From JBOGEB01 sp050743125 (GTDB taxonomy: Bacteria > Actinomycetota > Nitriliruptoria > Euzebyales > Egibacteraceae): 32,755 bases of DNA. The position numbers were made by a program, and so were the translations under genes. Location of the stretch: NCBI GenBank assembly GCA_050743125.1, contig JBOGEB010000023.1, forward strand, positions 1-32,755. Reading direction: 5' to 3'. Positions 24,008 through 31,756 of the stretch are shown one piece after another. The notes beneath the pieces were generated by a model. That model had not been told where the DNA came from. It did not search any database and saw only the letters and a list, made by a program, of their open reading frames with translations. Each line of letters opens with the position of its first letter. Position 1 is the stretch's first letter.

Positions 24008-25273
24008 CTACTTCTGCTGCAACAGCTCGTCCAGCTCATGCACGGCCGACAGGCTCGCACAGCTCGGCTCGAAGCGGGCGCGGACACCGCGGATGCGCTG
24101 CAGCCCCATCGCGTAGTCCTGGTCGACGCAGATCGTGTGCGCCTCGACCAGCCGCCGCGCGCCCTCCTCCGGATGCCCGTCCCCGGCCAGGGCGTCGCCC
24201 AGGTCGGTCAGGATGCAAGCCCGCCTGCGCGTCGGCGCGCCGGCCCCGGCCAGCGCCACAGACAGCGAGCCCACCGCGATCGCGTTGCGGCCCAACAGCA
24301 CATCCGAGATGCCGCGGAAACCGTCGAGATACGGCCCGTCCAACCCGGCATACAGCCCGGTGAGCGAGTGGAACCCGCACCCGGTGAACCCGTCGGTCTG
24401 CGCCTCGGCGAGTGCGCGTTGGGCGCGCTCGAACGCCTCGTCAGACCCTGACACGTCATTGCCAGCAGCGCGCTCCTCGCCCAGCCACGTCGTGATCCTT
24501 GCCCTGACGATCGGGGCGGCATAGCGGGTAGCTAGCTGGTCCGCCTCCTCCAGCAGATCCAGCGCCTCCTTCGACCCCGATCGCCCGCCGTGAGGCATCG
24601 CTGAGTGCAGCCAGCAACCGTCCGCGAGCACTTCGGCCAACAACACCGGGTTGCCGGACTGGCGCGCATGCTCCTGGGCCAACCCGAACAAGGCGCTGGC
24701 CTGCCCCGGCTTGTACGCATTGAAGCTCAGATGCCCAGCGAACGCCGCAACATCGGCGATGATCGCATGCAGTTTCCGCTGGTGGCCTTGCCGCATCGAT
24801 GCCTTCAACAAGCGGCAGGCGTCCTCCAAGTGCGCGGTGACGGGGCCGAGCAGGACAGCGGAGGGTACGGTCTTGAAGCTCGACGCCAACGCGGTGGTCA
24901 CCGCGTTCAGGTGAGCCAGCATGGCGTCGCCGATAGGCACAGACAGGATCTGATCAGACCCGCTCCAGGGAAGCGCCCCGCCTGTAGCCAAAAACCGGAG
25001 GACGTCGCGTCGGTGCATGGTCCTGAACAGATAGACAGGAATCCAGAGCGCCAGCTTACTGGCCAGCTCGAGGAGCAGGTCATCGAGCGCGGCGATGACC
25101 TCCTCGTCGGGCGCCGCGGTGTCACCCTCCTCCCACCGCGTCACGGTCCGGGGATGCACCCCCAGCTGGCGGCCGAACGCCGCGCGTCTCAGCCCCGCGT
25201 GCATGCGGAGCTGCGCCACCTCGCGCGCCGCCCACGGCCGTCCCCAATCCGACCCAGTGTCACTGGTTGACAT
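24008..25273 (-). CDS. XRE-family regulator with TPR-like C-terminal domain
   Basis: 421 residues from ATG 25273, 8 bases after GAGGAG; an in-frame start at 25294 lacks a site. Residues about 18-50 form the helix-turn-helix (LRRAAFGRQLGVHPRTVTRW then EEG). A hydrophobic linker follows (LASKLALWIPVYLFRTMHRR). The rest is a helical repeat domain (LFGLAQEHARQSGNPVLLAE; ALDLLEEADQLATRYAAPIV; TDLGDALAGDGHPEEGARRL) as in actinomycete regulators that sense a peptide or small ligand. It is divergent from the carotenoid operon with only 45 bases to the nearest ORF start, so it may control both sides. Confidence 0.88.
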   Translation of the reverse strand: MSTSDTGSDWGRPWAAREVAQLRMHAGLRRAAFGRQLGVHPRTVTRWEEGDTAAPDEEVIAALDDLLLELASKLALWIPVYLFRTMHRRDVLRFLATGGALPWSGSDQILSVPIGDAMLAHLNAVTTALASSFKTVPSAVLLGPVTAHLEDACRLLKASMRQGHQRKLHAIIADVAAFAGHLSFNAYKPGQASALFGLAQEHARQSGNPVLLAEVLADGCWLHSAMPHGGRSGSKEALDLLEEADQLATRYAAPIVRARITTWLGEERAAGNDVSGSDEAFERAQRALAEAQTDGFTGCGFHSLTGLYAGLDGPYLDGFRGISDVLLGRNAIAVGSLSVALAGAGAPTRRRACILTDLGDALAGDGHPEEGARRLVEAHTICVDQDYAMGLQRIRGVRARFEPSCASLSAVHELDELLQQK

Positions 25274-25317
25274 CGCACCGCTCCTCAAGGTCACGCGGAA
25301 CCGACGGAGGATACACG

Positions 25318-25413
25318 ATGCAGCAGAGGTTCCCGGACGACGAGCGACCGGCCTGGCACGCCCGGGCCGAGCGCCGGAAGTGGGCGGTCGCCCACAACGA
25401 GGAGGGGATGTGA
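25318..25413 (+). CDS. 31-residue small ORF with strong ribosome site
   Basis: ATG 25318 follows GGAGG (25306-25310) at a proper distance and reads MQQRFPDDERPAWHARAERR then KWAVAHNEEGM before TGA 25411-25413. The product is charged and Trp-containing. Placed directly downstream of the divergent XRE regulator's promoter side, it could be the small partner or target of that regulator, or a leader of the carotenoid operon. Homology unknown. Confidence 0.5.
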   Translation: MQQRFPDDERPAWHARAERRKWAVAHNEEGM

Positions 25414-25472
25414 GCAGCCCACCCGACGAGGTCGCGAGGCGGCGACACCATAGACTGATGAGCCATGCGTGA
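25410..25472 (+). CDS. 20-residue overlapping micro-ORF
   Basis: GTG 25410 overlaps the end of the 31-residue ORF (ATGTGA), with GAGGAGGGG just upstream, and reads VSSPPDEVARRRHHRLMSHA. Its stop (25470-25472) overlaps the ATG (25465) of the carotenoid oxidoreductase. The chained overlaps suggest translational coupling; it may be only a ribosome relay rather than a functional peptide. Confidence 0.3.
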   Translation: MSSPPDEVARRRHHRLMSHA

Positions 25473-27030
25473 TGTCGTGGTCATCGGCGCAGGGCACAAC
25501 GCGCTCGTCGCCGCCTGCTACCTCGCGCGGGAATGCCTCGACGTCGAGGTCGTCGAGCGCCGTCCGGTGGTCGGCGGGGCGGTGTCGACCGTCGAGCGGT
25601 TCCCCGGCTACCAGGTGGACGTCGGGTCGAGCGCGCACATCATGGTCCGCCACACCGGGATCCCCGAGGAGCTCGACCTCGGCGCGGTAGGACTGGAGTA
25701 CCAGGACCTGGACCCGTGGGGGTTCGCGCCGTTCGGCGCGGAGGCGATCACCTTCCACGCCGACCTCGACCAGACGTGCGACTCGATCGCCGCCGTCTGC
25801 GGGCACGCGGACGCTGAGGCGTACGGCCGCTTCGCGACCGACTGGGCCGACCGGAACGAGCGGATCTTCGCGGCGTTTCAGGACCCCCCAACGGGAGTCC
25901 GGCTGGGCCGGCACCTGTGGGGCGTCGGACGGGCGAGCGGCCTGCGCGGCCTCGAGCTGGCCCGCCAGTTCCTCACCACCGGAGACCAGCTGCTCGACGA
26001 GCACTTCACCGACGAGCGGCTGAAGACCGCGCTGGCGTGGCTCGGCGCGCAATCCGGCCCGCCGACGCACGAGGTCGCGACCGCCGACCTGGTCGGCTGG
26101 AACATGCTCCTGCACCGGCTTCCCCCGGGGCATCCGAAGGGCGGGTCCGGGATGCTGTCCGTGGCGCTCGCACGCCGGCTGCAGTCCGCGGGCGGGGTCG
26201 TCCGCCTCAGCGACGGGGCGATGCGGATCGTCGTGCGGAACGGCGCCGTCCAGGGTGTCCAGACCGCGTCCGGCGATCGGGTCGCCGCGCGCACGGTGGT
26301 CGCAGGGTGCCACGTGCTGGAGACGCTCGACCTCGTGCACGGCGCGGGGCCGTCCTGGGACGCGGTCGCGGCGCGCGCCCGCCAGCGGATCCGGGTCGGC
26401 AACGGGATCGGCATGGTCGTCCGCCTCGCCACGAGCGACCTGCCCCGCTACCCCGGCTCGATCGGCGGCAAGGAGTGGCGCGCGCTCCAGCTCGTCGCCC
26501 CGTCCCGGACCTTCCTGCGGAGGGCGCACGGCCAGTTCGTCGCCGGGCTGCCCCCCAAGCAGCCCGCAGCGCTCGCGATGACGTTCTCCGCGTTCGACGA
26601 CACGATCGCCCCACCCGGCAAGCACAACGTGACGGTTTGGGGTCAGTGGCACCCGTACGAGCTGTCCAACGGCGAGCGCTGGGACGCCATCCGCGAGCGC
26701 GAGGGCACGAAGCTCGTCAAGGCGGTCGACGCGGCAGCGCCCGGGTTCTCCGAGTCGGTCGAGCGGATGCACGTCCAGACTCCGCTCGACCTCGAGCGTG
26801 AGCTCGGCCTGCGGCGCGGCCAGGTCATGCACGTCGAGATGACGCTCGACCAGATGTTCGCCTTACGGCCCACCCCTGAGCTCGCCGGCTACCGCACCCC
26901 GATCAGGGGTCTCTACCTCACCGGCGCCTCGACGCATCCGGGCGGCGGAGTGTTCGGCGCGAGCGGACGGACGGTCGCGCGGCTCGTGCTCGCAGACCGG
27001 GCGCCCCGACGTCTACGGTGGCGAGGGTGA
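25465..27030 (+). CDS. CrtO/CrtI-like FAD carotenoid oxidoreductase
   Basis: 521 residues. An FAD dinucleotide fold opens the protein (DVVVIGAGHNALVAACYLAR) and is followed by EVVERRPVVGGAVSTVERFP. The C-terminus has the family's second FAD site (IRGLYLTGASTHPGGGVFGA then SGRTVARLVL). The Asn in GAGHNAL and the length near 520 are typical of the CrtO ketolase/phytoene-dehydrogenase-related branch rather than bacterial CrtI itself. It would desaturate or ketolate a carotenoid. Start ATG 25465. First large gene of a four-gene operon; all genes share high third-position GC. Confidence 0.8.
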   Translation: MRDVVVIGAGHNALVAACYLARECLDVEVVERRPVVGGAVSTVERFPGYQVDVGSSAHIMVRHTGIPEELDLGAVGLEYQDLDPWGFAPFGAEAITFHADLDQTCDSIAAVCGHADAEAYGRFATDWADRNERIFAAFQDPPTGVRLGRHLWGVGRASGLRGLELARQFLTTGDQLLDEHFTDERLKTALAWLGAQSGPPTHEVATADLVGWNMLLHRLPPGHPKGGSGMLSVALARRLQSAGGVVRLSDGAMRIVVRNGAVQGVQTASGDRVAARTVVAGCHVLETLDLVHGAGPSWDAVAARARQRIRVGNGIGMVVRLATSDLPRYPGSIGGKEWRALQLVAPSRTFLRRAHGQFVAGLPPKQPAALAMTFSAFDDTIAPPGKHNVTVWGQWHPYELSNGERWDAIREREGTKLVKAVDAAAPGFSESVERMHVQTPLDLERELGLRRGQVMHVEMTLDQMFALRPTPELAGYRTPIRGLYLTGASTHPGGGVFGASGRTVARLVLADRAPRRLRWRG

Positions 27031-27206
27031 CCGTTCCAAGCGGAACGTTCCCGGGGGGTCCGAAACCCCAGAGGGGACCCCGGGTACGGCCCCAGTGGAC
27101 CGGGCACCGAAGGTGCGACTGCGCCCGCCTCGCAAGGCGAAGCGCTCCGCATGGGTCGCGCCGTGCACTGGTTGCCCTCGGGCGACCCGCAACGCCGCGA
27201 GGCGGG
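27031..27206 (+). promoter_or_regulatory. structured leader before the CruF gene
   Basis: CGTTCC-AAGC-GGAACG (27032-27047) is a perfect 6-bp hairpin. A larger stem joins CCCGGGG (from 27050) to CCCCGGG (to 27084) with inner TCC/GGA and CCCC/GGGG pairs. GCACC-GAA-GGTGC (27105-27117) adds a third. This is the only sizeable gap inside an otherwise overlapping operon. It could be an internal attenuator, processing site or regulatory RNA; I could not match it to a known riboswitch. Confidence 0.4.
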
Positions 27207-28004
27207 ATGCCCGGGCGAGTGCGGGCCATGGGTTTCTCCGCGCGGACCACCAGGCCGACGCTGTGGGCGCGGCGGGCGCCGGTGGCGCTCGGGGCGGCGA
27301 CGGTGCTGGCGCAGATCGTCTACCCGCTGGTGTCGGGAGCGGCCAGGGACCGGCTCACCGTCGTGGCCGTGCTGCTGTTCGCGGCGGCGAGCGTCGCGCA
27401 CGCGCTGGTCTGGCGCGGACCGGCCTGGACGGCCACCCTGGTCGCCGTCACCGCAGGCGGCGGGCTGCTCGTCGAGGCCGTCGGCGTTCACACCGGGATC
27501 CCGTTCGGGGCGTACGCGTACACAGGCTCGCTCGGGTGGAAGCTCTCCGGTGTGCCCGTCGTCATCCCGCTCGCGTGGACGATGATGGCCTACCCGGCGC
27601 TGCTCGTGGGGCGGGAGATCAGCCCACATCCCGTCAAGGGGCCGCTCGTCGCCGGTGCGGCGCTCGCGAGCTGGGACCTGTTCCTCGACCCCCAGATGGT
27701 CGACGCAGGCCACTGGGTCTGGGCGCCTGGGAACGGGCCGGCGCTCATGGGCGTCCCGGTGTCGAACTTCGCGGGTTGGCTTCTGGTCAGCGTGCTGATG
27801 ATGGCCCTGCTGTGGCGAGCGCTGCCGCTGGCACGGCCAGAGCGCGACGACTGGGTGCCGTACGCCCTCTACCTGTGGACGTACGGCTCGTCCGTCCTCG
27901 CGCACGCGGCGTTCTTCGGGCTGCCGGGCTCGGCGCTGGCCGGCGGGGTCGGGATGGGCGCCGTGGTCACGGCGTTCGTCTGGACCCAGCGCCGCCGGCC
28001 GTGA
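27207..28004 (+). CDS. cruF: CruF-type carotenoid 1',2'-hydratase
   Basis: 265 residues from ATG 27207 (GAGGCGGG upstream) or 258 from ATG 27228; the frame is open further back but has non-coding character. A polytopic membrane protein of the DUF422/CruF family: EAVGVHTGIPFGAYAYTGSL, GVPVVIPLAWTMMAYPALLV, ASWDLFLDPQMVDAGHWVW and GVPVSNFAGWLLVS are its conserved blocks, with the Asp residues thought to be catalytic. CruF adds water to the psi end of acyclic carotenoids, giving a 1'-hydroxyl that can then be glycosylated by the next gene product. GTGA overlap with that gene. Confidence 0.85.
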   Translation: MPGRVRAMGFSARTTRPTLWARRAPVALGAATVLAQIVYPLVSGAARDRLTVVAVLLFAAASVAHALVWRGPAWTATLVAVTAGGGLLVEAVGVHTGIPFGAYAYTGSLGWKLSGVPVVIPLAWTMMAYPALLVGREISPHPVKGPLVAGAALASWDLFLDPQMVDAGHWVWAPGNGPALMGVPVSNFAGWLLVSVLMMALLWRALPLARPERDDWVPYALYLWTYGSSVLAHAAFFGLPGSALAGGVGMGAVVTAFVWTQRRRP

Positions 28005-29188
28005 GGGGGTTGGGGAGAACGCTCCTGAGAGCAGTGGGCAGAGTGGTCCGCTGGGCGGCCCTCGGAGCCGCCGCCCTGACCGCCCACTCGCTCCTGAACC
28101 TCCGTCTGCTCCGCACCCCCCTGTGTGGGGAGGCTCCCCGACCGACATGCCGCGGATCCTCCGCACCATCAGGCTTGGTGAGTGTCCTGGTGCCCGCGCG
28201 GGACGAGGCGGGGCGGATCGGGCCGTGCATCCAGGCGCTGCTCCGCCAGCGCGGGGCGGACCTCGAGCTGCTCGTGCTCGACGACGGCTCGACCGACGGG
28301 ACCGCGGACGTCGTACACGATGTGGCTGCGGGCGACCCGCGGGTGAAGATCCTGGACGGGGCGCCGCTGCCGCCTGGCTGGCTGGGGAAGCCGCACGCAT
28401 GCGCGCAGCTCGCCGAGGCCGCGCGCGGCGACGTGCTCGTGTTCATCGACGCCGATGTCGAGGTGGCGCCGGACGGGATCGCGGCGACGGTCGCGCTGCT
28501 GAACGCGCCGCTCGACCGGGGGCGCCTCGATCTGGTCTGCCCGTATCCGCGCCAGCGGGCGGAGACCGTCAGCGAGCGGCTCGTCCAGCCGCTCCTGCAG
28601 TGGACGTGGCTCACGTTCCTGCCGCTCGGGCTGGCCGAGCGCCTGCGCCTCCCGTCGCTCTGTGCGGCGAACGGGCAGCTCCTCGCCTGCCACGCCGAGG
28701 CGTATCGCGCGGTCGGCGGCCACGCGGGGGTGCGCGGCGCGGTGATCGAGGACGTCGAGCTCGCCCGCGCGTTCAAGCGTGCGGGCCGGCGGGTGGCGAT
28801 CGCCGACGGCACGCACGTGGCGACCTGCCGGATGTACTCCGGCTGGGCCGACCTCCGCGACGGCTACACGAAGAGCCTGTGGGCGGCCTTCGGCTCACCG
28901 AAAGGGGCGGCGGGCGCGGTCGGCCTGCTCGCGTGGCTCTACGTCCTCCCGCCCGCAGCCGCGGCCGTTGCCCTCGCGCGAGGACGCCGGAGGCAGGCGC
29001 TCACCGGCCTCGCCGGGTACGCCGCCGCCGCCGCGGGCCGAGCCGCCTGCGCGCGCCGGACGGGAAGCCCGCCGGCCGACGCCCTCGCGCACCCGGTCTC
29101 GGTCGGCGTGCTCGTGTGGCTCGTGGCCCGCAGCCACCGACACCGTGCCGCCGGCCTGCTCCACTGGCGAGGCCGTTGGCTCGAATAG
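28001..29188 (+). CDS. GT2 glycosyltransferase (CruC-like)
   Basis: 395 residues from GTG 28001, overlapping the hydratase stop (GTGA). One N-terminal membrane helix is followed by a GT-A domain: GLVSVLVPARDEAGRIGPCI, LLVLDDGSTDGTADVV, WLGKPHACAQLAEA, the DAD metal site in DVLVFIDADVEVAPDG, and GAVIEDVELARAFKRAGRRV as the acceptor/catalytic ED. The C-terminus has membrane helices (LLAWLYVLPPAAAAVALARG). Next to CruF, it probably attaches sugar to the new carotenoid hydroxyl. An alternative is a lipid-glycosylating HpnI-like enzyme. Confidence 0.82.
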   Translation: MRGLGRTLLRAVGRVVRWAALGAAALTAHSLLNLRLLRTPLCGEAPRPTCRGSSAPSGLVSVLVPARDEAGRIGPCIQALLRQRGADLELLVLDDGSTDGTADVVHDVAAGDPRVKILDGAPLPPGWLGKPHACAQLAEAARGDVLVFIDADVEVAPDGIAATVALLNAPLDRGRLDLVCPYPRQRAETVSERLVQPLLQWTWLTFLPLGLAERLRLPSLCAANGQLLACHAEAYRAVGGHAGVRGAVIEDVELARAFKRAGRRVAIADGTHVATCRMYSGWADLRDGYTKSLWAAFGSPKGAAGAVGLLAWLYVLPPAAAAVALARGRRRQALTGLAGYAAAAAGRAACARRTGSPPADALAHPVSVGVLVWLVARSHRHRAAGLLHWRGRWLE

Positions 29189-30642
29189 TCGTCATCGGCG
29201 CTGGCGTGGGGGGGCTCGCGGCGGCGGCGCGCCTGGCCGCGGCGGGTCATGACGTCACCGTGTGCGAGCAGGCCGAGCGGGTGGGTGGGAAGCTCGGCCT
29301 GCTGGAGCGGGACGGCTTCCGTTTCGACACCGGCCCGTCGCTGCTCACGATGCCGCACGTGCTCGCGGAGGTCTTCGCCGCGACCGGGGATCCGCTGGAG
29401 CAGGTGCTCGACGTGCAGCCCGTCGAGCCGATCGCCCACTACCGGTTCGCCGACGGGACCGAGCTCGACACCAGCGCCGACCCCCGCGTCATGGAGGCGA
29501 ACCTCGACGCCGCGCTCGGGCCGGGGACGGGCGCGGACTGGGCGCGGCTCATGGCGCGCGCGGAGCGGATCTGGCAGGCCGTGCGTGAGCCGTTCCTCGA
29601 GTCCCCGCTGGGCGGGCCGGCGGCGCTGCTCCGCCTGTCCACCCGCGTCAACGACCTCGTGGCCGTCGCTCCCCTGCGGACGCTGCGCGGGCTCGGCCGG
29701 ACCGAGCTGCGCGACGAGCGGCTGCGCATGCTGCTCGACCGGTACGCGACGTACGCGGGCTCCGACCCGCGGCACGCCCCGGCGGCGCTCGCGACGGTGC
29801 CGTACGTCGAGCAGGCATTCGGCGCGTGGTACGTCCGCGGGGGCCTCTACCGGATCGCCGAGGCGCTGTCCGACCGCGCCGAGGAGCGCGGCGCGAAGGT
29901 CCGGACCTGCGCGGACGTCGCTCGGGTCGAGGTTTCCGGCGATCGGGTGGCAGGCGTGCGGTTGACCACGGGTGAGCGGCTGGCCGCCGACGCCGTAGTC
30001 GCGAACACCGACGCCGCGCACCTCTACACCGACCTGCTCCCCAGCGCCGAGCGCGCCCGCCGCCGCCTCGCCCGCACGACGCCGTCGCTGTCCGGCTTCG
30101 TCGTCCTGCTCGGCGTGCGCGGCCGCACCCCAGGCCTCGCCCACCACACCGTGCTCTTCCCCGCCGACTACGACGCCGAGTTCGACGCGATCTTCGGGCC
30201 ACGACCCCAGCCGGTGCCTGACCCGACGCTGTACGTCGCCGTCCCTGGGGACCCAGCCGTCGCGCCCCCAGGCCACGAGGCCTGGTTCGTCCTGGTGAAC
30301 GCGCCCGGTGATCAGGCGGGGGTGAGCTGGACAGCCGAGACCTCAGCGCGCTACGCCGACCACCTGCTCGACCTGCTCGCCGCCCGCGGTCTGGACCTGA
30401 CCGGCCGCGTCTGCTTCCGCGAGATCCGCTCCCCCGCCGACCTCGCCCGCCGCACCCGCGCGGTCGGCGGCGCGATCTACGGCACCTCGTCGAACGGTCC
30501 GCGCGCCGCGTTCCTCCGCCCGCCCAACCGCGGGCCCGTTCAGGGCCTCTTCCTCGTTGGCGGCTCAAGCCACCCGGGCGGCGGCCTGCCCCTCGTCCTG
30601 CTCTCGGCCCGCATCGTCGCCGACCTCATCGGCCCGGCCTAA
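29176..30642 (+). CDS. crtI: CrtI/CrtD-type carotenoid desaturase
   Basis: 488 residues from TTG 29176, overlapping the glycosyltransferase end by 13 bases; the FAD fold begins at once (ARIVVIGAGVGGLAAAARLA). The bacterial desaturase pattern continues: QAERVGGKLGLLERDGFRFD, TGPSLLTMPHVLAEVF, ATYAGSDPRHAPAALATVPY and RGGLYRIAEALSDRAEERGA, and closes with LFLVGGSSHPGGGLPLVLLS, the classic C-terminal FAD motif. The presence of CruF favours a role in 3,4-desaturation (CrtD) as well as phytoene desaturation (CrtI); sequence alone does not separate them. Last gene of the operon. Confidence 0.85.
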   Translation: MARIVVIGAGVGGLAAAARLAAAGHDVTVCEQAERVGGKLGLLERDGFRFDTGPSLLTMPHVLAEVFAATGDPLEQVLDVQPVEPIAHYRFADGTELDTSADPRVMEANLDAALGPGTGADWARLMARAERIWQAVREPFLESPLGGPAALLRLSTRVNDLVAVAPLRTLRGLGRTELRDERLRMLLDRYATYAGSDPRHAPAALATVPYVEQAFGAWYVRGGLYRIAEALSDRAEERGAKVRTCADVARVEVSGDRVAGVRLTTGERLAADAVVANTDAAHLYTDLLPSAERARRRLARTTPSLSGFVVLLGVRGRTPGLAHHTVLFPADYDAEFDAIFGPRPQPVPDPTLYVAVPGDPAVAPPGHEAWFVLVNAPGDQAGVSWTAETSARYADHLLDLLAARGLDLTGRVCFREIRSPADLARRTRAVGGAIYGTSSNGPRAAFLRPPNRGPVQGLFLVGGSSHPGGGLPLVLLSARIVADLIGPA

Positions 30643-30745
30643 GAACGTGTGTCGAACCTTCTACAGGACGGTGCCACGGAGTCGCCGACGAAGACTCACC
30701 TGGACGTCCCACCGTTCCACACCCAGAGATGACTGACGTGCTCGG

Positions 30746-30898
30746 TCAGAGCTCCGTTGGGCCGATCACAAATCCGAGCGGGGCAGCACGGCTGCGCAGA
30801 CGGCGCTCGGCCGTGACCACCCGGCAGCCGAGGATCCACCGTCGGACTGTCTCGAGATACCGTCCGCATCGCTTGGCCGCCTCTGGAACCGTCAGCAC
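30746..30898 (-). CDS. 50-residue helix-turn-helix (excisionase-like) ORF
   Basis: GTG 30898 reads VLTVPEAAKRCGRYLETVRR then WILGCRVVTAERRLRSR, a MerR/AlpA-type DNA-binding helix-turn-helix as in excisionases, and ends at 30746 after GFVIGPTEL. It begins 10 bases after the CDP-alcohol transferase stop on the same strand. The tail lacks the usual wing-and-basic ending, so it may be a truncated relic. Confidence 0.45.
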   Translation of the reverse strand: MLTVPEAAKRCGRYLETVRRWILGCRVVTAERRLRSRAAPLGFVIGPTEL

Positions 30899-30907
30899 AA
30901 TTGCATG

Positions 30908-31660
30908 CTACGCCGGCAGGCCGGCGAGTTGGCGGCGGACGGCGACGACGAGCTGGACCAGGCCGACGACGCTGAACGTCGCGAGGGCGGCGAGGCCGAG
31001 CGTCGCGACGAGTTCAGCATGGCCGACGAACACCCCACCGAAGTGGATGCCGGCCGAGCAGCAGATCACCCGCATCGCGCGCTCGCCGACGGTGACGGTG
31101 CCGATCTCGCCCGCGCCCGCGTTGGCGGCCCGGGCGCGGAGGTACTCGAGCATTCCGAACGCGAGCCCCGCCACGAGCGCCAGGACGGCCGGCCCACCGA
31201 CCGAGGTCACCGCGAACAGGTAGATCACGTCGTTGACCCGGTCGACCGCCGAGTCGAACACATAGCCCCAGCGCGTGGCCCGGTCCGTGAGCACGGCGAC
31301 ACAGCCGTCGATCGTGTCCCCCAGGCCGCTGAGCACCAGGGTCCACCCCGCGAGGATTGGCCAGTGCCCGCCCGCGGACGCGGGCACGAACACCGCGAAC
31401 GCGAGCCACACGCTCCAGATCGTGAGCATGTCGGGCAGGATCCCACGGCGGGCCAGGGGGCGAGCGATCCAGTACGACATGACGAGCCAGCCCCGCAGCC
31501 AGGCGTTGCGCCCACGCGGGTCGTACCCGCCGTGCAGCGCCTGCCAGCGGTCGAAGTACCCGTCGAGGTCCGGGATCGGCCCCTCGGGCCGGCGGGCGGT
31601 CACCAGGCTCACAGCCACGAGCACCGCCGCAGCCACGAGCAACGCGACGAGGCCGGTCAT
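30908..31660 (-). CDS. CDP-alcohol phosphatidyltransferase family membrane protein
   Basis: 250 residues with five to six membrane helices. The metal-binding motif is clear: Asp115-x2-Asp118-Gly119-x2-Ala122-Val123-x8-Gly132-x3-Asp136-x3-Asp140. The family consensus has Arg after that Ala (DGxxAR); here it is Val123, which may alter the CDP site. Such enzymes transfer a phosphoalcohol from a CDP-linked donor to an alcohol, making phospholipids or inositol phosphates. The cytosolic N-terminus (PEGPIPDLDGYFDRWQALHG) is unusual. It is convergent with the carotenoid operon and divergent from the FhuF-like gene. Confidence 0.75.
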   Translation of the reverse strand: MTGLVALLVAAAVLVAVSLVTARRPEGPIPDLDGYFDRWQALHGGYDPRGRNAWLRGWLVMSYWIARPLARRGILPDMLTIWSVWLAFAVFVPASAGGHWPILAGWTLVLSGLGDTIDGCVAVLTDRATRWGYVFDSAVDRVNDVIYLFAVTSVGGPAVLALVAGLAFGMLEYLRARAANAGAGEIGTVTVGERAMRVICCSAGIHFGGVFVGHAELVATLGLAALATFSVVGLVQLVVAVRRQLAGLPA

Positions 31661-31718
31661 GGGAGGATGGTACGCCTCCCATGATGGCAGAGTTCGGGGG
31701 ACCCTCCGCGGACAGATA

Positions 31719-31734
31719 TTAGGGTTGCCTCAAC
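31719..31734 (+). promoter_or_regulatory. IdeR/DmdR-like iron box
   Basis: TTAGGGTTGCCTCAAC matches the actinobacterial iron-box pattern TTAGGTTAGCCTAACC at 12 of 16 positions. It lies 22 bases before the first possible start of the FhuF-like gene, so iron-loaded IdeR/DmdR would repress it. A second imperfect palindrome (GTAAGGTGAACTTTAC) lies at 31761-31776. Confidence 0.6.
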
Positions 31735-31756
31735 GTGGAACCGGCGAGTATCGTCG

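Noticed and set aside
27031..27206. Cobalamin riboswitch in the CruF leader
   Set aside because: I looked for the conserved B12-box and GCCACTG elements and did not find a convincing set, so it stays an unnamed structured leader.
26913..28400. 495-residue minus-strand frame in the carotenoid operon
   Set aside because: Antisense to CruF and glycosyltransferase; composition is typical of shadow frames.
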